Shown piece after piece: positions 52,670-62,138 of a DNA stretch of 64,000 nt (position 1 is its first letter; every line of letters begins with the position of its first letter). Where the stretch lies: NCBI GenBank assembly GCA_964561145.1, contig CAZLNZ010000002.1, positions 1 through 64,000 of the forward strand. The letters are read 5' to 3'. Below the pieces are notes generated by a model. It searched no databases and was not told the origin of the DNA. It saw nothing but the letters and a program-made list of their open reading frames with translations. Position numbers and translations under genes: made by a program. Origin of the DNA: RUG14300 sp964561145 (GTDB lineage Bacteria; Bacillota; Clostridia; Christensenellales; CAG-1252).

Positions 52670-52756
52670 GGATTAGATACCGATACCGGCATATCGCTCC
52701 TTAAGGAGTTCGGCTACAGAAATTGGTACCAATCTCCTCCGCTTAACATGACATTT
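52670..52756 (+). repeat. Three-hairpin repeat element, copy 11 (diverged)
   Basis: Hairpin 1 GATA-CCGGC-ATATC is weakened, hairpin 2 is CTCCTT/AAGGAG (paired change), hairpin 3 GAAATTGG/CCAAT; the tail reads CGCTTAACATGACATTT. Confidence 0.75.
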
Positions 52757-52857
52757 ATACATAAATCCACTATTAAGTTGCGGCTTTTAGCGTTTATTTG
52801 GCTGTTTTGTTATAGTCATTTTTAGCCACTCACATTGCCACAAGGGAACAATTAATT

Positions 52858-53934
52858 CTATGCTTTAGTCGGTTCAACAACACTTCCCATAAATATAGGA
52901 AGCTTGTTTTCCTTGTCTATGATTAAAAACATAAAGGGTTTATCGAGTATGATCGGAACCCTTTTTATACGCTCCAAGCAACACCTCATTGCCATTATAA
53001 CAATAGATACAGCGGAGGCCTTTAAGCCCTTCTGGCTAACCTCTAATTTACATTTATGCAATGCCTTGCTTACATAGACATTATAGCCTCTAGGAAAATC
53101 GAAGCCCTTTGAGAAATTCGCCTCACACTCATCGAAAATACTTTCAAAACCTATTGCCTCAAAGGTTTCCTTCAACTCGCAAGAGTATTCGATATCAAAA
53201 ACAGGAATAGCCGTACTCACACTAATAACCTCTTCTTCGGTAGAGGTTATTTTGTTACGCAAAAGATTTGTATATTCAATATAATCAAAAGACGCTGCGT
53301 ACTCCGTCAAACTGCCATTTGGTAAAATACACAATAGCGATAAATCGGATTTCTTTAGCTCCAACTCAAATGCCTTTGCTCTTTCCGATTGAAAATAATA
53401 ATCAAGATCTCTGTATAGATATACAACGTCAAGTTTTTTGCCGTTCGAATTAAACAGCCCGCTATCTACATTACTAAAAGGAGTTTCCCACTCCTTCTCG
53501 TACAAGATGGTATTAATCAATAGGGAAATATCCTTTGGACTTAATTGTTTGAGAAAACCCTTTATTTCACCATCGGTGCTTTTCTCAATTAAGGAATTAA
53601 TTCTATCAAGGGTGACCTCATTAAAGCTATCCTCTATAACAGTCGCATTAAAACGTGACCTAAGCACATCAATAAAGGCGTTTTTAGCCTTGACAGCGTT
53701 ATTATTATTAACTGCAATGCAATTAGCCAACTTTAATCCACTCTCTCTTTTAAGACGGCAAAAAGCAGGAACAACATCGGGAACAGTGTCCAACTCCTCA
53801 TATGAACAACCGTCCGCACCTTCCTTTAGCATCGAAAGAACGAGTAAAATAGAAAAAGGAGAAAAAACCACATTTTCTCCCCCGTCTATAAGTTTATTGC
53901 CAAGCGATATCGAAAAATCAATAAGCTCTTTCAT
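52858..53934 (-). CDS. Serpin family protein
   Basis: A 358-residue serpin, the suicide-inhibitor fold. Core signatures: NVVFSPFSILLVLSM (residues 21-35), LLINTILYEKEW (about 140-151), KALHKCKLEVSQKG and DKPFMFLIIDK near the end. The hinge starts at Gly303 and runs LKASAVS; by alignment with alpha-1-antitrypsin the P1-P1' bond is Arg317-Cys318, pointing to a trypsin-like target. P14 is Leu and P13 Lys rather than Thr and Glu, so full inhibition is uncertain. No signal peptide is visible, so it is expected in the cytoplasm unless fused or released. Start ATG 53934 lies one base after the upstream stop, with GAGG as ribosome binding site. Confidence 0.88.
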   Translation of the reverse strand: MKELIDFSISLGNKLIDGGENVVFSPFSILLVLSMLKEGADGCSYEELDTVPDVVPAFCRLKRESGLKLANCIAVNNNNAVKAKNAFIDVLRSRFNATVIEDSFNEVTLDRINSLIEKSTDGEIKGFLKQLSPKDISLLINTILYEKEWETPFSNVDSGLFNSNGKKLDVVYLYRDLDYYFQSERAKAFELELKKSDLSLLCILPNGSLTEYAASFDYIEYTNLLRNKITSTEEEVISVSTAIPVFDIEYSCELKETFEAIGFESIFDECEANFSKGFDFPRGYNVYVSKALHKCKLEVSQKGLKASAVSIVIMAMRCCLERIKRVPIILDKPFMFLIIDKENKLPIFMGSVVEPTKA

Positions 53935-53935
53935 T

Positions 53936-56900
53936 TTATTTAACCTCGTTTATATTCAAAGTTATATCACGTCTCGTCAACCTATAATTGCTATCGGCGG
54001 CATAAAATTTAATAGTGTAAATCCCGGGAACTTCACTAAAGGGATAAAAACCCGTATCATCGGGTAACAGCAAAACCCCCTCTTGATCGTAATATTGAAC
54101 AACAACCTCAATACTTATAACCTCCGTATCTGTAGTCAAGAAGGCTTCGGCATGAATATTGATTCCCGTCCCTGCATTCTGCGTTATCGTATCTCTAAAT
54201 ATGGTGTTCTCACCATAGCGAACCACTACATCGTCAACAGCCTTTTGCACTATCTCGCAATTAATAGAGATGCTTCCGTTAAATTTCTCGGTATTTACGG
54301 CAACTATAGTTTTATATGCTCCCACAGACAATATACTGTCTAGACTCAATTTATTGTCATTCTTGTCGAAAACAGACACCATTATGTCCTCTAACGTAAA
54401 GAGTTTATCGGAAGAGTCGCTTGGTCTTATTTGCAAGTCTTCGATATAGTCCTTAACGGTATAGAACGGACTATACTCCCTTGTATTAGGTCTGATATAT
54501 TTAAACATATCATCGGTCAAAACAACATAATTGTTATTTCCGCTATTTATAACCTGCTCCTCGCCAAGTCTTTCTCCCAAACCTTGAAGAACATTGAAAA
54601 GCTCAAGCTTAACATTACCGCTTCCGTCTCTTGTCCATCTATAGCAAAGCCCATACTTATTATCAGTGTATTCCTTCGCAGTAACCGTTGTATATACGTA
54701 TTCGGCGGTATTTGCTTCGCCTACAGCGGTATAACCAACATCGAAGGTTATTTCCTCCGATCCTATGATTAATGCTTCCCATGCTTCCTTTTTGAGGAGT
54801 TTAACGTATTCGCTATCTCCCTCTCTCTCTTCAAAATCGGTAAAGTTTGCAACAAATTCGTTATGCGAATATATAATGCCGTTAAGAATATTTTTACAAA
54901 CGGCTTTTTCACTTGCACTAAGCAATTCCTCGAGTTTTTTACCCTCGCTCTCAATTATCAGATTTTTAACAGACGCAACAAACTCCGAGTAAGCTTTTAA
55001 TATTATTTTTTGAGAAGCATAAACGGAATATCCGCCAATTGCTTGATAGCCGCCTGCATCATTTCCCACATAAACTGTCACATTATTTGCAATCAAGCCT
55101 CCTCTAAAGCTTACAGAAAAGTCTGTGACATCATATTTCATTGTCAAAGAGTAATAGCCATCGTCATTTGTAAACTTCACCAAAACACTCTTGTACGCTA
55201 TAAGACGACCTTCTTCCATTGCCATATTTTCACCAAACGGCATAGAGGAGTAACAGTCGACTTCTATACGTTTTATATTGCTTCCGTCAACACTTACGCT
55301 CTCAATCTTTCTACTCCTTACGGTTACGGTAACGGGAACGGAGAGAGTATATCCCATAGGCGTATTAAAACAAGCATAGACGGTTTTTGCACCACCCTCA
55401 TAAGGAGTAACATCATCAAATTGCGTACAATCCCAGAAATCGATTTTAGTGCTGACGCTTTGTCCCTTATATGTAAACACCAAAACCGTAGGATAGGAGC
55501 TCTGATCCAAAACTGCAGAAAGATACGGGTCTACGTCATAGAACAATTGATTATCTATGGTATACGCCGAGCCCGACAAAGATGAATATATACTGTTATT
55601 TACATAGGGTATACCCGATAACTTCAGATCTAAAAGCTGTGATGCGTTAATCTGAACGGGTACATTCAAGAGCAAATTTCCGACCTTCGCTTGAAGCGTA
55701 ACTGTTCCCGACACCTCTTCTATAGATTTTCCCAAAGACATTGCTTTGTCGTAGAGCTGCCGAATTTGCTCCAAACCAAACCATTCATCGACCGCAAACA
55801 TGCCGCTTTCTACCATATTGTCATCATAATATAAATAGATTCTACCTTTGCAGTTTTTGTCCGAACAACCGCAAACGGCAGCGTGTAAGCCCGATTCCGA
55901 GAACAGGTCATTAATAACCATTTGCCTTTTTAGACTATTATCCTCTTCGTTTATCAATTCGTTTATACCGATAAGGGATAGCTCGATAACATTTTTACTG
56001 TTTTCCAATACAAAACGCTGATCAATCTTTTTATTATCGTTATAATAATTCTCAAAAGCGGGGGCTATAAAATAATTTTTCGGATTGGAGCTAGCGATCC
56101 ATATATTAACCTCTGCCATTATTTGAGAATACGCCAATCTTACAGTAAGTGTGCCGTAATATCCGTTTTTGCGTATACTCTCCTCATTATTCTTGAGGGG
56201 TGATAAATCCCAGTAAAGAGCCACCTGAGTATAATCGCTATCACCTTTGAATCTTACAAGAGCACTAACAGGATAGGAGTCCTCCTCCAAATAATCAACA
56301 GCATTAGGATCTAATATAAGAGCTCTTTTTTCTCCGGAATTAGGCTGTTTATAGTATACGTCATATTTACCAGAATCTTCTCTTGGCGAATATCTCTGCG
56401 TTGTAGTATCTCCTTCTTTCGCTTTAATAAACAATCCGTTACTGGAAACATACTCTCCGTTATTATCCGCAACGTAAGAGTATAAAGAATCGGTTTTCCT
56501 ATCGACACTTATAACCGAGGTTTTATTATAATCTTCAATCTTGTTACCATCCTCGTCTGCAAAACACCAATCCTCTACGATTCTTTGCATAAAGGACATG
56601 GTCAAAGAAATACTCATATCGGCAATATAACAAGAATCGGAATAACTCTTATTTTCATCTTGCCATATCGCCCCTTCGTTCCAATCGTCAAAGTTCCATT
56701 CAAGTTTTTGAACAATCGACCCCGCCTCTAGAGCATACTTGAGATTATTGTATTCATATTCGAATTCATCAAAAGTCAATCTGACAGCATTAGGATAGAT
56801 ATAGGAATAGGGATCAAGTTTATCCAAATTAAAGGAAATATGCGTTAGATATTTTCCGTCTTCGATGAGGCTTTTACAAATCGCATCGTTTATGGGCGTA

Positions 56901-59900
56901 AAGGTGCCGTTTTCAAGTCTTCCGAGCCCGACTTCGGTCAAAGGATAACTTCTTGCGACATATGCAAACTTAAAGCGTTGATATCCGCTTATATCATCAC
57001 CGATTACCACGGCAAGATTTCCGCTTATCGGTGTAATGGTTGACAAGGGAACGGTAACAGCATCGATTTCCCATTTGACTGTCGTTATTTCAACCTCCTT
57101 GCTATTGTCAAAACGTCCGATTATTGACTTTGAGAGAGAAACACTCGAGTCTAGCGACCTCAATTGCATCGGATCGATAACAATCATCCCCAAGGTATCG
57201 GAGTTCGCATTACCTTCAATAAAGAAAGAACCATAAGTTATTTCATTTAAAGTAATCGATTTTATAATTTTACTTGTAACGGTAATTGTTGCAGTTAACC
57301 TCGTGGGCATTCCTAAGCAATCGACAACAATTGCATCGATAGTATATTCACCCTCTAGGCTGTAAAGCTTTTCATCTAATGCTATTTTCAACGCACTATC
57401 GCCATATTTGTTACCATCGCGATTCTTTATGGAATTATTTTTAATCGAATCTATATCCCAGTTTAATCGGTCAAAAGCGATTTTGTTTCCCGTGCTCGTT
57501 AACAGATAAAGGGTCTTATCCCCCGTCAATAAATTGCGGTTATTATAGGTCGACTGATTAAAAGGATCGTCATCTGTAAACGCGCTTATTGTATAGAATT
57601 TATCCTTATTCTCAATCTCACTAACCTTCTCACCTCTGAGCGTTATCTCGAATTGCTTTGAGGTAAACAATTGCTCATTACCGAAAAAATCAACGATGGC
57701 AGGTGTCACAAGATACGAGGGATTTTTATTTTCTTTAAAGCAATCCTCGCTAAATCTTTGTCTTGTAGCACCGTTACCATAATACCAGATCACCGGCTTA
57801 ATTGCGGTTGTATTTGAGATAACATAAATCTTGTTAAAACAATTATTGATTATTTCGAAGGGATCAACTTCCGTTTGATAACGGTCAAATATAAATTGGT
57901 TATCTTCGCTCGAAATATAATCGGAATATGCCGCACTCTCTACCACCTTGATATCGCTTGCATTACCGCAATCGACATTAACCGTTGTATAAACCTTTTG
58001 TCCGAACACCTTTACATAACAGCTTACTTCAACAATTCCCTCGCCTATTTTGGGGGGATTATCACAATACCACCCACCGAAGTCCTCGGACAAAACACTT
58101 AACTTTTTATCACCCTCGTCCGTCCCGATTGTAATATCCAATCTTTCGGGAAGATTATTATCATCATAAATAGATACCTTTGAGGTTGTAGGCTTTACCT
58201 CATATGTTTTAACGGCAAGGCTATCATATCCGATTGTGAAGGAGGAAAGCTTTAAATCAATATATTTTCCACCACCGAATACCGCTTTAACCTCATTCCC
58301 ACCGAGCTTTACCGATAGGGACACCATCCCCAGCTCTTGAGGCACACACTCGATCAGAAAATCGGGAAGGATAAGCTTTATTCTATCCAACAACACATTC
58401 AAACCGTCCTGGTTAAACTTGAAGGTCACACTGTCACTGTTATTGGTTATTCCGATATTGGCAGGGCTGTCCTCGACAGGATAGTTTCCGTGAATAAAGT
58501 GTGCGAATTCACCATATCTCGAGGAGGTGCGAAGTTCTAGTTTATCCACAACATCGATTCCATTGATTGTTTGCATAACATAGAGATATTTTGCTTCCTC
58601 GCCTCTATTGTAATAGTAGAAAGAACAAACGTTTCTCCCATCCGCATTCAAAAAATCGAGACGGAAAATCGAAAGAGCACCGCTGTACGAAAGATTTGCC
58701 GAGAGCTTAAAAGAATTAATGGAATCGTCGGAAATATCGATCTCCTTTCCCGTTAACGAATAAATCAAGGACTCAACCAAGGCATTGTTCTCAATCCCGG
58801 TGAGGTTTGTCGAAATACTTCCCTCTATGACGGGAGTAATGGTCGAAATTTCATCGAATGCCACACAAAAAGATGTCCAGTTTGGTTGCACTACGATATT
58901 TTCCCTACCAATAGAGGGCTCAAGTGCCGAAATGCTAGCAGATATACCTGCCGTCGAAAGACCGACGGTTATACCCTTAAAGGAGGAGCTTTCCGTGTTT
59001 ATAGATATATTCAGCTTATTCCAATCTATAGCGGGATTGTAGCCCAAACTATCGAACACAAGAGGCAAAAGCTCATTCCCGACAACAATATCGGTGCGAT
59101 CCTCGTTCTTATCGATTTTCGCCAGAAGCTTAGCTATAGCCCCCGCTTTATCCACCGAAGAGATTTTCTTTCCTTCGGTTATTATTCCCAGTGATTCAAT
59201 GAGCTCAACTATCCTTTTCTTTGTTAGAGATATATACCCGTTAGTCGTGTTTTCCTTTCCGATTATGTCGGTAAGGTCGAGATAAAGGATTTCATCTTTA
59301 TAGTAAGCGGATATTTCCTTTTTATTTTCGCCTATATCATAAAATCTAACAAACCCCTCAAAGCCCTCTGCGGTTTTATTCGTAGTTATTTCAAAAAGAC
59401 ACGGATAATCAACCAAAGAGAGGTCAAGCGTCGCATTCATGCCCGAAATCGATGTGGCTATACTGTTAGTCGATGAAAGTTTTATGTTCATATTTCCGCT
59501 AAGACTTATGTTGGCAAAGTCATAGTGCGTATAAGAAGACAGGTTCTCGGCAAGTATGACAGGATATGCTGTCAAATCCATATTTTCCTCATACGCAGTT
59601 AGCGTAAAGTCGTGTACATCTACGGTTTTTCCGATTACGGCATCGTTTTTGTAGTTATATGAAGCACTGTCGAAAAGCTGTTCTGCTCTCCTGGTAATTG
59701 TTTTCACCTCAACTGTTCCCACTCCTTTCGCAAGTTCCTCGAAAGATTTTGAATTAAGAGAAAAAATACTCAATAGCTCATCGACATCAATACCTATAGA
59801 AGCGGTTGAAAGAATGTTATCCAAAGCATCATATACGGCATTATAGTTTACAGAAAAGGTATATATTGTCTGTCCATTCTCTTCATCTACGATAAGATTG

Positions 59901-60460
59901 TTAAAAATGTCTACTAAAAAAGATGGAATAAGATTTGATAATTCATAAAGCTTGCCCGATTCATTTTGTTTGCTGTTATATAGAACGGCAGCAACACGTG
60001 CAAGATTAAAATCCTTTATTGCTACTCTGCTAAAAACAGGGGGATAGTTTACATAAAGAACGCCTTCCTTATAATAAATCTCCATAAGGGACTTAATAGC
60101 TCCGGAAGAAGTCTGTTGACTAACCACAAAGGAAAGGACACTAAGTTTATCCTCCTTTTGGTTCTCCTCTGAAATATTAATTCTTGCGGCTAAGGAAAAA
60201 TCAACAGGATAATCATGGGTTGAAGATAAATAATCGGTTGTAGCAGAACTTCCCTCAAGCGCAACATAAATTGCCGAAGCACCTGTTAATCCGGAGACGT
60301 TTTTGACAGAGGTGCATACAGCATTAACACCGTTAGAAACGTCTTCATTAAACTCTCCGTTTACTGGTTCCTCCTTTATTGTATTCTTGCAACCTACAAA
60401 ACAGAGTATTACGCATACCAACAATGCAATAACTACTACAGAAAATCCTTTTATCTTCAT
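53936..60460 (-). CDS. Very large lipoprotein, upstream partner of a serpin
   Basis: A 2174-residue lipoprotein (signal residues 1-23, lipobox FVGC, Cys24) of unknown function. The first 700 residues contain three related units, each with an aromatic pair followed by a strand (IYYKEGVLYVNY, SAYYKDEILYLDL, SFYYYNRGEEAKYLYV), resembling tandem small beta-barrel domains. The rest is a series of Ig-like or beta-sandwich units with no enzyme motif. A small Cys cluster (CGCSDKNC) is at about residue 1535. The ATG has AGGAGG upstream, with promoter at 60610-60645. It probably lies on the cell surface. The next gene is a serpin coupled to its stop. Confidence 0.75.
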   Translation of the reverse strand: MKIKGFSVVVIALLVCVILCFVGCKNTIKEEPVNGEFNEDVSNGVNAVCTSVKNVSGLTGASAIYVALEGSSATTDYLSSTHDYPVDFSLAARINISEENQKEDKLSVLSFVVSQQTSSGAIKSLMEIYYKEGVLYVNYPPVFSRVAIKDFNLARVAAVLYNSKQNESGKLYELSNLIPSFLVDIFNNLIVDEENGQTIYTFSVNYNAVYDALDNILSTASIGIDVDELLSIFSLNSKSFEELAKGVGTVEVKTITRRAEQLFDSASYNYKNDAVIGKTVDVHDFTLTAYEENMDLTAYPVILAENLSSYTHYDFANISLSGNMNIKLSSTNSIATSISGMNATLDLSLVDYPCLFEITTNKTAEGFEGFVRFYDIGENKKEISAYYKDEILYLDLTDIIGKENTTNGYISLTKKRIVELIESLGIITEGKKISSVDKAGAIAKLLAKIDKNEDRTDIVVGNELLPLVFDSLGYNPAIDWNKLNISINTESSSFKGITVGLSTAGISASISALEPSIGRENIVVQPNWTSFCVAFDEISTITPVIEGSISTNLTGIENNALVESLIYSLTGKEIDISDDSINSFKLSANLSYSGALSIFRLDFLNADGRNVCSFYYYNRGEEAKYLYVMQTINGIDVVDKLELRTSSRYGEFAHFIHGNYPVEDSPANIGITNNSDSVTFKFNQDGLNVLLDRIKLILPDFLIECVPQELGMVSLSVKLGGNEVKAVFGGGKYIDLKLSSFTIGYDSLAVKTYEVKPTTSKVSIYDDNNLPERLDITIGTDEGDKKLSVLSEDFGGWYCDNPPKIGEGIVEVSCYVKVFGQKVYTTVNVDCGNASDIKVVESAAYSDYISSEDNQFIFDRYQTEVDPFEIINNCFNKIYVISNTTAIKPVIWYYGNGATRQRFSEDCFKENKNPSYLVTPAIVDFFGNEQLFTSKQFEITLRGEKVSEIENKDKFYTISAFTDDDPFNQSTYNNRNLLTGDKTLYLLTSTGNKIAFDRLNWDIDSIKNNSIKNRDGNKYGDSALKIALDEKLYSLEGEYTIDAIVVDCLGMPTRLTATITVTSKIIKSITLNEITYGSFFIEGNANSDTLGMIVIDPMQLRSLDSSVSLSKSIIGRFDNSKEVEITTVKWEIDAVTVPLSTITPISGNLAVVIGDDISGYQRFKFAYVARSYPLTEVGLGRLENGTFTPINDAICKSLIEDGKYLTHISFNLDKLDPYSYIYPNAVRLTFDEFEYEYNNLKYALEAGSIVQKLEWNFDDWNEGAIWQDENKSYSDSCYIADMSISLTMSFMQRIVEDWCFADEDGNKIEDYNKTSVISVDRKTDSLYSYVADNNGEYVSSNGLFIKAKEGDTTTQRYSPREDSGKYDVYYKQPNSGEKRALILDPNAVDYLEEDSYPVSALVRFKGDSDYTQVALYWDLSPLKNNEESIRKNGYYGTLTVRLAYSQIMAEVNIWIASSNPKNYFIAPAFENYYNDNKKIDQRFVLENSKNVIELSLIGINELINEEDNSLKRQMVINDLFSESGLHAAVCGCSDKNCKGRIYLYYDDNMVESGMFAVDEWFGLEQIRQLYDKAMSLGKSIEEVSGTVTLQAKVGNLLLNVPVQINASQLLDLKLSGIPYVNNSIYSSLSGSAYTIDNQLFYDVDPYLSAVLDQSSYPTVLVFTYKGQSVSTKIDFWDCTQFDDVTPYEGGAKTVYACFNTPMGYTLSVPVTVTVRSRKIESVSVDGSNIKRIEVDCYSSMPFGENMAMEEGRLIAYKSVLVKFTNDDGYYSLTMKYDVTDFSVSFRGGLIANNVTVYVGNDAGGYQAIGGYSVYASQKIILKAYSEFVASVKNLIIESEGKKLEELLSASEKAVCKNILNGIIYSHNEFVANFTDFEEREGDSEYVKLLKKEAWEALIIGSEEITFDVGYTAVGEANTAEYVYTTVTAKEYTDNKYGLCYRWTRDGSGNVKLELFNVLQGLGERLGEEQVINSGNNNYVVLTDDMFKYIRPNTREYSPFYTVKDYIEDLQIRPSDSSDKLFTLEDIMVSVFDKNDNKLSLDSILSVGAYKTIVAVNTEKFNGSISINCEIVQKAVDDVVVRYGENTIFRDTITQNAGTGINIHAEAFLTTDTEVISIEVVVQYYDQEGVLLLPDDTGFYPFSEVPGIYTIKFYAADSNYRLTRRDITLNINEVK

Positions 60461-60574
60461 ATTTCATTCCTCCTGCACCCTGTGGTGAGTAAGTTCAATA
60501 ATTCACATATACGTCAGCATGGCTTCCAAGACCATGAATGTAATTGAAAGCTCTTATGTGCCTTTTCACGCCAT

Positions 60575-60602
60575 CACGCACGCATGCACGCACGTGCACA
60601 CG
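60575..60602. other. 28-bp strictly alternating purine-pyrimidine tract
   Basis: CACGCACGCATGCACGCA... alternates without interruption from 60575 to 60602, just downstream of the promoter of the giant lipoprotein gene. Such tracts favour Z-form DNA under negative supercoiling (general knowledge). Confidence 0.85.
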
Positions 60603-60614
60603 GTATGATATTAT

Positions 60615-60644
60615 AGTATATAACATTGCTTATGTATTTGTCAA
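60615..60644 (-). promoter_or_regulatory. Promoter of the giant lipoprotein gene
   Basis: Minus-strand TTGACA, about 18-bp spacer, TATACT followed by ATAAT, ending a few bases before the alternating tract. Coordinates are approximate by one or two bases. Confidence 0.7.
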
Positions 60645-60804
60645 GAGCGGGTTTCCGTCCCCTCTTACACCACTAACCTACAAACTCTATTCCCCTCTTC
60701 ATGGAATGTAAGAAGCAATACCGGGTTTCTGCGGCAGGAAACGACGTCCGACTTTTCCTCTAAATAAAAGACGATTTAAATTAGACATTCCTTCGGTGTT
60801 AAAC

Positions 60805-60831
60805 CATAAAAAAGGGCACCGTAGTACCCTT
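60805..60831 (-). terminator. Intrinsic terminator after the dehydrogenase gene
   Basis: Minus-strand AAGGG (60831-60827) pairs with CCCTT (60816-60812), extended by partial pairing inward, followed by TTTTT. Confidence 0.8.
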
Positions 60832-60957
60832 GGTTATGATTTATCATAGAATTTTTACACAATATTTCAACAAGTTAACCAAACTTGAAAAAATATCGAA
60901 AAGAAAACTTGAATAAGCTCTAAAGCAAAGCAATCCCCAATATATCGATTTTTCTAT

Positions 60958-61902
60958 CTATAGATCAATACTTTTGATAATCCCTTTTAAAACATTGGCA
61001 CTGGTCTTCAATTGTTTCCTTTCCTCTTCGGTCAAGGGCACATTAATTCTACCACAGATACCGCCTTTGCCTACAATATTTATCGTGCTCAAGCATACAT
61101 CCTCTATACCATACTCGCCATGAAGCATTGAAGAGATTGTCATTGCCGTATTCGAGCCGTTAAGTATTGCTTTGCAAATATGACAAACGGTTGAAGCTAT
61201 CGCATAAAAGGTCGCACCCTTTCTGGATATTACCTTCGAACCCGATCTTCTTACATACTCGTTTATTTCGGGGATGCTTATTTCCGCACGCACTCCTTGG
61301 GAAGACTTAATACCTTTAGAATACTCCAGCAAGGACAACCCCTCTATTTGAACCAAAGACCAGGGAGTAAAACCCGAATCGCCATGCTCACCGAAGCAAT
61401 AGGCATGAACATTGGTAACATCGATATTACAATACTCTGCAATTCTTGCACGCAGCCTAGCGGTATCGAGAATACAGCCCGAACCGATAACCCTGTTTTC
61501 AGGAATCCCGGAAAGTTTTACGAAAGTATAAGTCAACACGTCAACCGGGTTGGAAACAATAATGTAAACGGCATCCGGCGCACTCTTTGTAATATCGGGA
61601 ATAATGGATTTTTGTATCTGTATATTAGTTTTTATCAAATCGAGCCTGGACATTTCAGGTTTTCTTGCTATTCCCGAAGTGATTATAACTATATCGGAGT
61701 CCTTTGCATCGTCATAATTGCCGGCATATACCAAACAAGGACTATCATAAGCAAGTCCTTGCCTTATATCAAGAGCTTCTCCCATTGCCCTTTCCTTATC
61801 AATATCTATAATAACTATCTCCGAAGCTAAACCCCTGCAGGTTAATGAGTAAGCAATTGTTGAGCCGACCTTACCGCTTCCTACTATGGTTATTTTATTC
61901 AT
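60958..61902 (-). CDS. Lactate/malate dehydrogenase family protein
   Basis: A 314-residue LDH/MDH-type NAD-dependent dehydrogenase. Rossmann loop VGSGKVGST (7-15), NAD-binding Asp33 and Asp35 region, catalytic Asp147/Arg150 (LDTARLR) and His173 (GEHGDSG). In the substrate loop, Arg80 (SGIARKP) stands where true lactate dehydrogenases have Gln (NQKP), while malate dehydrogenases have Arg; yet the overall sequence, including CFGEHGDSGFTPWS, looks like L-LDH. So the substrate, lactate or malate, is uncertain. Site AAGGAG precedes the start. Monocistronic. TTGTTAA in the leader (61925-61931) resembles half of a Rex site but the second half is poor. Confidence 0.88.
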   Translation of the reverse strand: MNKITIVGSGKVGSTIAYSLTCRGLASEIVIIDIDKERAMGEALDIRQGLAYDSPCLVYAGNYDDAKDSDIVIITSGIARKPEMSRLDLIKTNIQIQKSIIPDITKSAPDAVYIIVSNPVDVLTYTFVKLSGIPENRVIGSGCILDTARLRARIAEYCNIDVTNVHAYCFGEHGDSGFTPWSLVQIEGLSLLEYSKGIKSSQGVRAEISIPEINEYVRRSGSKVISRKGATFYAIASTVCHICKAILNGSNTAMTISSMLHGEYGIEDVCLSTINIVGKGGICGRINVPLTEEERKQLKTSANVLKGIIKSIDL

Positions 61903-62077
61903 ATTGTTAACTCCTTTTTATACTTTGTTAAACATATTTTTATTGATGTCATTATATGCAGATATCGAGTTACATTTTCCGATAGATGACAATTAATAGG
62001 GGCAACGCACCTTCAAACCGTTTTACCACGACACTTTTTTCGAATTATAACTAAAAAAGTTTTTTATATTTAAAAAT

Positions 62078-62126
62078 GAAAGTGCAACACGCATATAACT
62101 TTGTATCTACACATATTGCACTTTTC
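62078..62126 (-). terminator. Terminator after the aminopeptidase gene
   Basis: Minus-strand GAAAAGTGCAA pairs with TTGCACTTTC with a loop of about 28 nt, then ATTTTT. The distal loop is large, so strength is uncertain. Confidence 0.6.
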
Positions 62127-62138
62127 TTGTAATGTCAA

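Larger units (their letters stand above)
60461..60804. other. Intergenic leader region of the giant lipoprotein gene
   Basis: Holds a perfect CATGG/CCATG hairpin (60519-60536), an alternating purine-pyrimidine tract (60575-60602) and the promoter (60615-60644). 60650-60800 has nothing recognisable. Confidence 0.6.

Noticed and set aside
61925..61942. Rex binding site in front of the dehydrogenase gene
   Set aside because: Only one half-site (TTGTTAA) is good; the second half does not match TTAACAA.
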